A DNA stretch of 12,052 nt from an uncultured Clostridia bacterium (GTDB lineage Bacteria; Bacillota_A; Clostridia; Oscillospirales; Oscillospiraceae), in the NCBI GenBank assembly GCA_946059285.1, contig CAMGMW010000018.1, positions 1-12,052 of the forward strand. Reading direction: 5' to 3'. The notes under the pieces were generated by a model. The model made no database searches. It was not told the origin of the DNA and worked only from the letters and a program-made list of their open reading frames with translations. The position numbers and the translations under genes were made by a program. Positions 6,917 through 12,052 of this stretch are shown here, one piece after another (position 1 is the first letter of the stretch; each line of letters starts with the position of its first letter).

Positions 6917-6953
6917 AGCGTGTCAAAAAAGCATTTTGACACGCTGCTTTTTT
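6917..6953 (+). terminator. Intrinsic terminator for the DUF2156-GNAT transcript
   Basis: AGCGTGTCAAAA (6917-6928) pairs with TTTTGACACGCT (6934-6945) over a 5-nt loop, followed by GC and six T residues (6948-6953) on the plus strand. The T-run overlaps the glmS stop codon. The stem shares the TGTCAAAAAAG core with the hairpin at 12014-12051. Confidence 0.75.
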
Positions 6954-8793
6954 ATTCCACTGTGACCGATTTCGCCAGATTCCGCGGTTTATCCACATCG
7001 CAACCCCGCGCCAGCGCCGCAAAGTAGGCAAACTGCTGCAGCGGGACCACATTCAGGCTCGGCTGGAGCAGCGGGTGCGTCTGCGGTACGATGATCGACT
7101 GATCTACCGTCTTTCCGATCTCCGACGCAAACGCCTCGGAGGTCACACCCAGAACATTTGCCCCGCGTGCTTTGACCTCCTTAACATTCGACATCGTCTT
7201 ATCAAACAGCTCAGACACCGTCGCCACGGCAATGACCAGCGTATTGTCCTCAATGAGAGAGATGGGACCATGCTTCAGTTCTCCCGCAGCATACGCCTCT
7301 GCGTGCACATACGCCAGCTCCTTGAGCTTCAGGCTGCCCTCAAGACAGGTTGCGCCGTCCAGATTGCGTCCGATGAAAAACACGTCGTGATGCTTTGAAT
7401 AAGTCTGCGCCAACTCCTTGACGGTCTGGATCCGCTCAGGCGTAAGCAACTGCTCTACCTTTTCCGGCAGTTCCAGCAGCGCCTCGCACATGGCGCGGTA
7501 TTCCTCCGGCGGGAGCGTACCAAGCTCCTGCCCGATATACAGTGCCAGCAGATCCAGCACCACAAGCTGCGTGGAATATGCCTTTGTTGTCGCCACGGCG
7601 ATCTCCGGGCCCGCCCAGGTATAGATCACGTCGTGTGCCGCCTTGGAAATGGCGCTGCCAACCACATTGACAATGGCAAGGGTGCGCGCACCCATTTCGT
7701 TTGCCTCCCGCAGCGCCGCCAGTGTATCTGCCGTCTCCCCGGACTGACTGATGATAACCACCAGCGTATCGCTGCCCAGCACCGGTTCACAATAGCGGAA
7801 TTCGGAGGCAAGCATCGGTTCGACCGGGATCCGGGTCGTTTTCTCCAGAATATACTTTCCGAGGCAGCCGACATAATACGCCGAACCGCAGGCAACAATA
7901 TAGATTCTCCGGATCCCCTGCAAGTATTCCTTTGTCAGCCGGATGTCATCGAGCACCACACGACCGTCTCGGATACGGGGTTTGATAGTGTCACGCAGCG
8001 CCTTCGGCTGCTCCGCGATTTCTTTGAGCATGAAGTGAGGATACCCACCCTTTTCCGCAGCGGACATCTCCCAGGTAATATACTCCGGCGTCTTTTGCGT
8101 CTCCACGCCGTCTGCGCTGTAAAAGTGCACCGCGTCCCGCGTAAACTGCACGATATCGCCGTCATCCAAATAGACAACCTTGCGGGTATACTTCAAAATC
8201 GCCGGCACATCGGAAGCAATAAAATTCTCGCCCTCGCCGAAGCCGAAAATCAGCGGGCTGTCCTTTTTGACTGCCAGCATGGTATCGGGTCGGTCGATGC
8301 ACAAAATACCCATGGCATAGCTGCCCTCCAGCTTGCGGAGTGCACAGCTCACCGCCCGCAGCAGATCGCCTTCCTGCTCATAGCAGTATTCCAGCAGATT
8401 CGCCGCCACCTCGGTATCCGTGTCTGAGGAAAAGACCTTTCCCTGTGTCAGCAGGAATTCCTTCAATGCCAGATAATTTTCGATGATGCCGTTGTGCACC
8501 ACACTGATCTTTCCGTGTGTAGACACATGCGGATGTGAGTTATCAAAGGAGGGCGCTCCATGTGTCGCCCAGCGGGTATGACCGATTCCTAACGTGCCGC
8601 AGACATCCGCTCCGTCATGGGTCAACTCCCGCAGTGCCGTAAGACGACCCTTCGTTTTTTTCACCGCAAAGCCATTGCCCGAAAAAATGCAAATACCCGC
8701 AGAATCATACCCGCGATATTCCAGCTTGGAAAGTCCGTCCAACAAAATCGGTGCTGCCTGCCGCCGGCCGGCATACCCTACGATTCCGCACAT
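6952..8793 (-). CDS. glmS: Glutamine--fructose-6-phosphate aminotransferase (isomerizing)
   Basis: Makes glucosamine-6-phosphate from fructose-6-phosphate and glutamine, the entry step to UDP-GlcNAc and peptidoglycan, in the cytoplasm. The 613-residue protein begins MCGIVGYAG, so Cys2 becomes the N-terminal nucleophile after Met removal. The glutaminase domain (about 2-225) shows GHTRWATHG (71-79) and the NGIIENY loop (101-107). Two SIS sugar-isomerase domains follow: ACGSAYYVG (301-309), SQSGETADTL (349-358), EGSLKLKE (485-492) and HAEAYAAGELKHGP (497-510). The C-terminus DKPRNLAKSVTVE is canonical. The start at 8793 is required by the Met-Cys rule and has GGAGG 7 nt upstream. An earlier in-frame ATG at 8820 would block the active-site cysteine. 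It has its own promoter in the 104-bp gap after dprA. The short leader leaves no room for a glmS ribozyme. Confidence 0.97.
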   Translation of the reverse strand: MCGIVGYAGRRQAAPILLDGLSKLEYRGYDSAGICIFSGNGFAVKKTKGRLTALRELTHDGADVCGTLGIGHTRWATHGAPSFDNSHPHVSTHGKISVVHNGIIENYLALKEFLLTQGKVFSSDTDTEVAANLLEYCYEQEGDLLRAVSCALRKLEGSYAMGILCIDRPDTMLAVKKDSPLIFGFGEGENFIASDVPAILKYTRKVVYLDDGDIVQFTRDAVHFYSADGVETQKTPEYITWEMSAAEKGGYPHFMLKEIAEQPKALRDTIKPRIRDGRVVLDDIRLTKEYLQGIRRIYIVACGSAYYVGCLGKYILEKTTRIPVEPMLASEFRYCEPVLGSDTLVVIISQSGETADTLAALREANEMGARTLAIVNVVGSAISKAAHDVIYTWAGPEIAVATTKAYSTQLVVLDLLALYIGQELGTLPPEEYRAMCEALLELPEKVEQLLTPERIQTVKELAQTYSKHHDVFFIGRNLDGATCLEGSLKLKELAYVHAEAYAAGELKHGPISLIEDNTLVIAVATVSELFDKTMSNVKEVKARGANVLGVTSEAFASEIGKTVDQSIIVPQTHPLLQPSLNVVPLQQFAYFAALARGCDVDKPRNLAKSVTVE

Positions 8794-8801
8794 ATAAAAA
8801 C

Positions 8802-8834
8802 CTCCGTAGATTCTTTCCATGAGAACATACGGAG
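8802..8834 (-). promoter_or_regulatory. Inverted repeat covering the glmS ribosome binding site
   Basis: CTCCGTA and TACGGAG (arms 8802-8808 and 8828-8834) form a perfect 7-bp repeat with a 19-nt loop. The downstream arm contains the glmS Shine-Dalgarno sequence. The upstream arm lies between the -10 element and the expected transcription start near 8828. It would therefore be present mainly in RNA reading through from dprA, not in RNA from the glmS promoter. Confidence 0.4.
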
Positions 8835-8863
8835 ATTATACTACATATATTTGTCAAAATCAA
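8835..8863 (-). promoter_or_regulatory. Sigma-A-type promoter of glmS
   Basis: On the minus strand, TTGATT (8858-8863), a 17-nt spacer and a consensus TATAAT (8835-8840). An overlapping TTGACA sits only 11 nt from the -10 and is too close to act as the -35. The predicted start near 8828 gives a leader of about 35 nt with the GGAGG site. Confidence 0.72.
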
Positions 8864-8897
8864 CTGAAAATTTGCATTTTTCGTTTGTCCGCTCTTT

Positions 8898-9773
8898 TCA
8901 GTCGAAAATGGATAACTGAAGCGGGTGTAAATCCAGGAGTGACCGCACAGATGCAGCCACAGGCGTTGCCCCCAGCTCACACAGCGTTCTTGCCGCCTCC
9001 GAGCCGTCCTCAAAGACATACACCTCGGAGAGCCGTCTGCGCAGATTGTCCACCGTTCCGCTCCACGATCCGCCGGATCGCAGACCGGCCTGTGCCACGA
9101 CGGTCTTTTCTCCCAGCGCGTGGATCAGACCGTTGCGTGAAAGCGCCCGTATCGAAGTAAACGGCTGCGCAAATCCGTCCGCGCTGCAATACAGGACACG
9201 CTCTCTCGGCGGATGCCTGTAAAGCTCGTCCGGCACAAAACAGATCGCGCTGCCGCCCGCCCGCAGGCACGCCTCCTGCGCCGCGGTGTCCGCGCCTCTG
9301 GCGCCGCCGGTGACAAGGGTAACACCCTCACGCGCCGCAAGAAGCCCGACACGGCAAGCAAACTCCCGGTTTTCCGGCATAATGTTCCGCGCTCCCACCA
9401 GTGAGACACATCGGCTCTGCAGCAGCTTCACATCACCCCGGCAAAACAGTGTCGCCGGGCAATCCATCTGCAGCCGCCGCAGGCGCTGCGGAAAGCCGTC
9501 GGCAATGCGTGTCAAAACGGAAATGCCCTGCCGGCGGGCAGCAGAAAGATATGCTTCCAGCGCATCTTCCCGCGCCAAAAGCGACACGATCCGTCCGCTC
9601 TCCTCCGCCCCATAGCCCAGCGAGCACAGATGTTCCACCGTAACCTCTGTCCCGGTAAGATGGCTGCTTGTCACCCGCTGCATCAAAATGCGGTATTCCC
9701 GCGAGGTCAGGGGCGTAACGTCTTCCCCCAGCCGGCAACACAGCAGGAGCAAACCTGCTTCCGCTCCCCGCAT
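8898..9773 (-). CDS. Divergent DprA/Smf-family protein
   Basis: DprA proteins bind single-stranded DNA and load RecA during natural transformation, using an extended Rossmann fold. This 291-residue protein has that fold in recognisable but altered form. It shows VSLVGARN (123-130), TLVTGGARGADTAAQEACLRAGG (152-174; the usual motif is GLARGID), ALSRNGLIHALGEKTVVAQ (210-228) and LRSGGSWSGT (231-240; usual SGSLITA). Residues 1-100 form a helical, possibly SAM/HhH-like N-terminal part. The common C-terminal winged-helix domain is absent and the protein is shorter than typical DprA. It may be a paralogue with another role; a second, canonical dprA elsewhere would support that. The ATG overlaps the helicase stop by one base (TGATG), so it is translated as the second gene of the helicase operon. 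I therefore leave the symbol blank. Confidence 0.8.
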   Translation of the reverse strand: MRGAEAGLLLLCCRLGEDVTPLTSREYRILMQRVTSSHLTGTEVTVEHLCSLGYGAEESGRIVSLLAREDALEAYLSAARRQGISVLTRIADGFPQRLRRLQMDCPATLFCRGDVKLLQSRCVSLVGARNIMPENREFACRVGLLAAREGVTLVTGGARGADTAAQEACLRAGGSAICFVPDELYRHPPRERVLYCSADGFAQPFTSIRALSRNGLIHALGEKTVVAQAGLRSGGSWSGTVDNLRRRLSEVYVFEDGSEAARTLCELGATPVAASVRSLLDLHPLQLSIFD

Positions 9774-10957
9774 CAGAATCGCTTGTTTGGCGCGTGCCTT
9801 TCCTCTGCCGGAGCGGGGATCAGGCAGCCGTATTCATCAAAAATCATCGGCGTGATATGAAAGCCGGAAAATTTGGCGATCTCATCCAGCTTCGCTTTCT
9901 CAGGGAAGGAGCCAACCAAGGTGAAGGAAATGCCCTTTTTCCGCGCCCGTCCCGTCCTGCCGATGCGATGGATATAGTATTCGTTTTCGTCCGGCACATC
10001 ATAGTTGATCACGCCGTCCACATCGTCCACATCAATCCCGCGGGATGCCACATCCGTCGCAATGAGCACCGGCAGCTTCCCTTTGCGGAATGCCGCCATC
10101 GTCTTTTCCCGCGTCGCCTGCTTGATGTCTCCATGCAGACAGTCCGCGTCGATTCCGGCGCGGCGAAGATCGTCGCTCAGGCTCTGGCACATCACCTTTG
10201 TGTTGCAAAACACGATCACACGCTCAAAAGCGCCGGAGCGCAGAATGCGCAGCATTGCCTCCTCCTTTTCCAGGCGCGGGACCGTAATCGAATACTGGTC
10301 GATGTCCGGCTTGCTCTCCTGCGTAGGCGCAATGGTGATCTCCACCTCGTTGCGCTGGTACATCCAGCTTACGGTCATGACCTCCTGGGAGATCGTGGCG
10401 GAAAACAAACCCAGATTGACCCGGTTTTTAATGCGGTTGAGAATTTTCGTTACATCATCGAAGAAACCCATGTCCAGCATGCGGTCCGCTTCGTCCAAAA
10501 TCACCGTTTTGACCTTATCCAGCCGCAGGTTCTTTCGGTTATAATGATCGGTCAGTCTGCCGGGTGTCGCCACAACAATATGCGGATGCTTTTGCAGGCT
10601 CTTGATCTGCGGCTCCATGCGCTGCCCTCCATAAAGCACCGTTACGCGAATGCTTTTATACTCGGTCAGCAGCCCTCGCAGCTCGTCTCCGATCTGTATG
10701 GCAAGCTCCCGTGTCGGAGCGAGAATCAGACCCTGAAGGTCCTCATTTTCCGCGTCAATATGCTCAATCATGGGGATACCAAAGGCAAAGGTCTTGCCCG
10801 TGCCCGTAGGCGCTTTTGCGATCACATCCCGCCATTGCAGCAGCGGCGGGATTGCCTCCTCCTGCACCCGGGTCGGCAAACCGACGCCTTTTTTCTCCAG
10901 CGCCCGCAAAATTTCCTCACTGACGCCAAGCTCCCGAAATGTTTTTGTCGTTCCCAT
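9773..10957 (-). CDS. DEAD-box ATP-dependent RNA helicase
   Basis: Cytosolic ATP-driven RNA helicase that unwinds short duplexes, likely in ribosome assembly or RNA turnover. All core motifs are visible in the 394 residues. These are the Q-motif (Phe7 and Gln32), motif I APTGTGKT (49-56), Ia PTRELA (81-86), Ib TPGR (131-134), II DEAD (155-158) and III SAT (186-188). Also present are LHGDIKQ (274-280), motif V DVASRGIDVD (302-311) and motif VI HRIGRTGR (330-337). The tail after residue 345 is short, without the basic RNA-binding extension or DbpA-type domain found in CsdA, CshA or DbpA, so a specific name is not justified. The ATG at 10957 has GAGGG about 6 nt upstream. It is the first gene of a two-gene unit with the DprA-like protein and has a strong promoter at 11039-11067. 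Confidence 0.95.
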   Translation of the reverse strand: MGTTKTFRELGVSEEILRALEKKGVGLPTRVQEEAIPPLLQWRDVIAKAPTGTGKTFAFGIPMIEHIDAENEDLQGLILAPTRELAIQIGDELRGLLTEYKSIRVTVLYGGQRMEPQIKSLQKHPHIVVATPGRLTDHYNRKNLRLDKVKTVILDEADRMLDMGFFDDVTKILNRIKNRVNLGLFSATISQEVMTVSWMYQRNEVEITIAPTQESKPDIDQYSITVPRLEKEEAMLRILRSGAFERVIVFCNTKVMCQSLSDDLRRAGIDADCLHGDIKQATREKTMAAFRKGKLPVLIATDVASRGIDVDDVDGVINYDVPDENEYYIHRIGRTGRARKKGISFTLVGSFPEKAKLDEIAKFSGFHITPMIFDEYGCLIPAPAEERHAPNKRF

Positions 10958-11027
10958 TGTGTTCCCTCAATGTCCTTTTTCCCGTTTATTCGTCAAATCC
11001 GTTGCTAAAAGCCGAAACTCCGCAGTT

Positions 11028-11042
11028 TACTATTTTATAGTA
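11028..11042. promoter_or_regulatory. Short dyad overlapping the helicase promoter
   Basis: TACTAT (11028-11033) and ATAGTA (11037-11042) are perfect 6-bp arms with a 3-bp spacer. The dyad overlaps the helicase -10 element and the expected start point, where a repressor could act. The short, AT-rich arms could also arise by chance. Confidence 0.25.
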
Positions 11043-11067
11043 TACCAAGCATTCCCCGCTTTTGCAA
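11039..11067 (-). promoter_or_regulatory. Sigma-A-type promoter of the helicase operon
   Basis: On the minus strand, TTGCAA (11062-11067), a 17-nt spacer and TATACT (11039-11044), with TGG directly upstream forming an extended -10. The leader of about 75 nt to the ATG at 10957 shows no recognised riboswitch. Confidence 0.7.
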
Positions 11068-11135
11068 TCTCTTTTTCCGCAATCGATACGGATCTCCGGC
11101 AAGGGTACGGGATATCGCTTGTTCCTCCATTTTTT

Positions 11136-11164
11136 GTATCAAATCCTTTTCTTGGGAAATACTG
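11136..11164 (+). promoter_or_regulatory. Candidate sigma-F/sigma-G promoter of sigG
   Basis: GTATC (11136-11140), a 14-nt spacer and GGAAATACTG (11155-11164). This fits the forespore sigma-F pattern GYWTA then GGNRANANTW at nearly all positions. The overlapping AATACTG also resembles the sigma-G -10. Known sigG genes are transcribed by sigma-F and then autoregulated, which this placement about 30 nt before the ATG would allow. No sigma-A-type promoter is evident here on the plus strand. Confidence 0.5.
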
Positions 11165-11192
11165 TTGCTAGAAACTCGATGGAGGACAGATT

Positions 11193-11972
11193 ATGCAGGG
11201 CAAGGTCGAAATCAGCGGCATCAACACGGCTCGGCTGAAAACACTGAAAAACGAGGAAATGGTGCAGCTTCTGCGCCGCAGCCGGGAAGGAGACGAGGAG
11301 GCGCGGCAGCGGCTGATCGAGGGGAATCTCCGGTTGGTGCTGTCGGTAATTCAGAAATTTCTCGGCAGGGGTGAAAATCCGGACGATCTGTTTCAGGTAG
11401 GCTGCGTGGGACTTTTGAAGGCAATCTCCAATTTTGATATCAATCTGAATGTGAAATTCAGCACCTACGGTGTGCCGATGATTGCGGGCGAAATCCGCCG
11501 CTATCTGCGCGACAACAGTGCGCTGCGCGTCAGCCGCAGCGTCCGGGACATGGCATACCGCGTTTTGCAGTGCAAGGAGGTAATGCTGGCGGAAAACGCC
11601 AGAGAACCAACCCTGGAAGAGATTGCCAACCGGCTGGGCGTGCCTCAGGAGAGCGTGACCAACGCAATGGACGCCATTTCCGCGCCGGTATCTTTGTATG
11701 AGCCGGTCTACTCTGATGGCGGTGACCCTCTGACTGTGATGGATCAGGTTCGCGATACCAAAAACACAGACGAGCAATGGATGGAGCGCATCGCACTGCG
11801 TGAAGCGATCTCGACCCTCGGCGAGCGCGAAAAACGTATCCTCGCACTGCGCTTCTTTGACGGCAAAACGCAGATGGAGGTCGCCTCCGAGGTGGGCATC
11901 TCGCAGGCTCAAGTCTCCCGTCTGGAGAAAAACGCCATCAGCAGCATCCGAAAAGCTATTTGTGTGTCATAA
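11193..11972 (+). CDS. sigG: RNA polymerase sporulation sigma factor SigG
   Basis: Late forespore-specific sigma factor that switches on spore-protection and germination genes after engulfment. The 259-residue protein has the sigma-G N-terminal signature KVEISGINTARLKTLKNEEM (4-23). Region 2 spans about 45-110, with DDLFQVGCVGLLKAI (64-78), KFSTYGVPMIAGEIRRYLRD (88-107) and VSRSVRDMAYR (113-123). Region 3 contains VSLYEPVYSDGGDPLTVMDQ (166-185). The region 4 helix-turn-helix is about 224-247, with GKTQMEVASEVGISQAQVS (224-242). Along its length it resembles B. subtilis sigma-G more than sigma-F. The start has a strong GGAGG 7 nt upstream. The gene stands alone: the usual neighbours spoIIGA and sigE do not precede it; a divergent helicase does. 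At the position matching B. subtilis sigma-G Asn45 it has Glu43, as in sigma-F. Confidence 0.95.
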   Translation: MQGKVEISGINTARLKTLKNEEMVQLLRRSREGDEEARQRLIEGNLRLVLSVIQKFLGRGENPDDLFQVGCVGLLKAISNFDINLNVKFSTYGVPMIAGEIRRYLRDNSALRVSRSVRDMAYRVLQCKEVMLAENAREPTLEEIANRLGVPQESVTNAMDAISAPVSLYEPVYSDGGDPLTVMDQVRDTKNTDEQWMERIALREAISTLGEREKRILALRFFDGKTQMEVASEVGISQAQVSRLEKNAISSIRKAICVS

Positions 11973-11975
11973 GAA

Positions 11976-12011
11976 ACCGCCCCTGCGCATGAAATCATGC
12001 ACAGGGGCGGT
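11976..12011 (+). terminator. Long GC-rich hairpin after sigG
   Basis: ACCGCCCCTG (11976-11985) pairs with CAGGGGCGGT (12002-12011). After one C-A mismatch, GCATGA pairs with TCATGC over an AA loop: 16 pairs in all. It starts 3 nt after the sigG stop. No U-tract follows, so it may end or protect the transcript together with the next hairpin. Confidence 0.5.
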
Positions 12012-12013
12012 CA

Positions 12014-12051
12014 GCTTGTCAAAAAAGTCCTGTCGGACTTTTTTGACAAGC
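12014..12051. terminator. 17-bp bidirectional-type hairpin at the right edge
   Basis: GCTTGTCAAAAAAGTCC (12014-12030) pairs perfectly with GGACTTTTTTGACAAGC (12035-12051) over a TGTC loop. A-runs and T-runs inside the arms allow U-rich ends on both strands, so this is probably a terminator for sigG or for a gene beyond the window. The sequence is cut off at the edge, so what follows cannot be judged. Confidence 0.6.
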
Positions 12052-12052
12052 C

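Noticed and set aside
8793..8820. Earlier glmS start at 8820
   Set aside because: It would place nine residues before the catalytic cysteine, which must be N-terminal after Met removal; the GGAGG site fits the start at 8793.
8794..8897. glmS ribozyme
   Set aside because: The space between promoter and start is far too short and no conserved core or cleavage signature is visible.
8864..8901. 7-bp repeat CTGAAAA/TTTTCAG as a dprA terminator
   Set aside because: The arms are short and AT-rich, the loop is about 24 nt, one arm overlaps the stop codon and there is no U-tract, so chance is as likely.
9794..11008. Long plus-strand frame (404 codons) opposite the DEAD-box helicase
   Set aside because: It mirrors the helicase in antisense, is rich in Arg/His/Leu, and crosses the helicase promoter side without its own signals.
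11139..11912. Minus-strand frame (257 codons) opposite sigG
   Set aside because: It is antisense to a fully conserved sigma factor and has no family motifs.

Overview
The window looks like chromosomal core DNA from a spore-forming, GC-rich member of the Clostridia, most likely in or near the Oscillospiraceae/Ruminococcaceae. The reasons are a clear forespore sigma factor (sigG), strong AGGAGG-type ribosome binding sites, and Firmicutes-type protein families such as the DUF2156 acyltransferase, a cyclophilin-type lipoprotein and MnmA. The genus call is inference. There are no phage, transposon, CRISPR, rRNA or tRNA features.

Layout from left to right. Positions 1-216 are non-coding and hold three strong stem-loops. 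Positions 217-4939 are a compact minus-strand operon read mnmA > cyclophilin lipoprotein > topB > SPFH/band-7 membrane protein, with gaps of 18, -1 and 14 nt. Positions 4940-5053 carry two back-to-back promoters, one for the mnmA operon and one for a plus-strand pair (5054-6714): a DUF2156 protein overlapping a GNAT acetyltransferase by 4 nt. Positions 6715-6951 are a convergent intergenic region with several hairpins and one good intrinsic terminator per strand. Then come minus-strand genes: glmS (own promoter, no glmS ribozyme), a divergent DprA/Smf-family protein and a DEAD-box RNA helicase. The last two overlap by 1 nt and share the helicase promoter. Positions 10958-11192 separate the helicase from the divergent plus-strand sigG, which has a sigma-F/sigma-G-like promoter and a strong ribosome binding site. 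The window ends in two long hairpins after sigG.

Most genes are housekeeping: tRNA wobble thiolation (mnmA), protein folding at the cell surface (cyclophilin), DNA decatenation (topB), amino-sugar supply for peptidoglycan (glmS), RNA remodelling (helicase) and late forespore gene expression (sigG). The less understood parts are the DprA-like protein, the DUF2156-GNAT pair, the SPFH protein, and a set of palindromic intergenic elements that look like members of genome-wide families. I see no convincing new multi-gene system. The best leads are the divergent DprA paralogue coupled to the helicase, a hairpin that could hide the glmS ribosome binding site only in read-through RNA, and the repeated intergenic hairpins.
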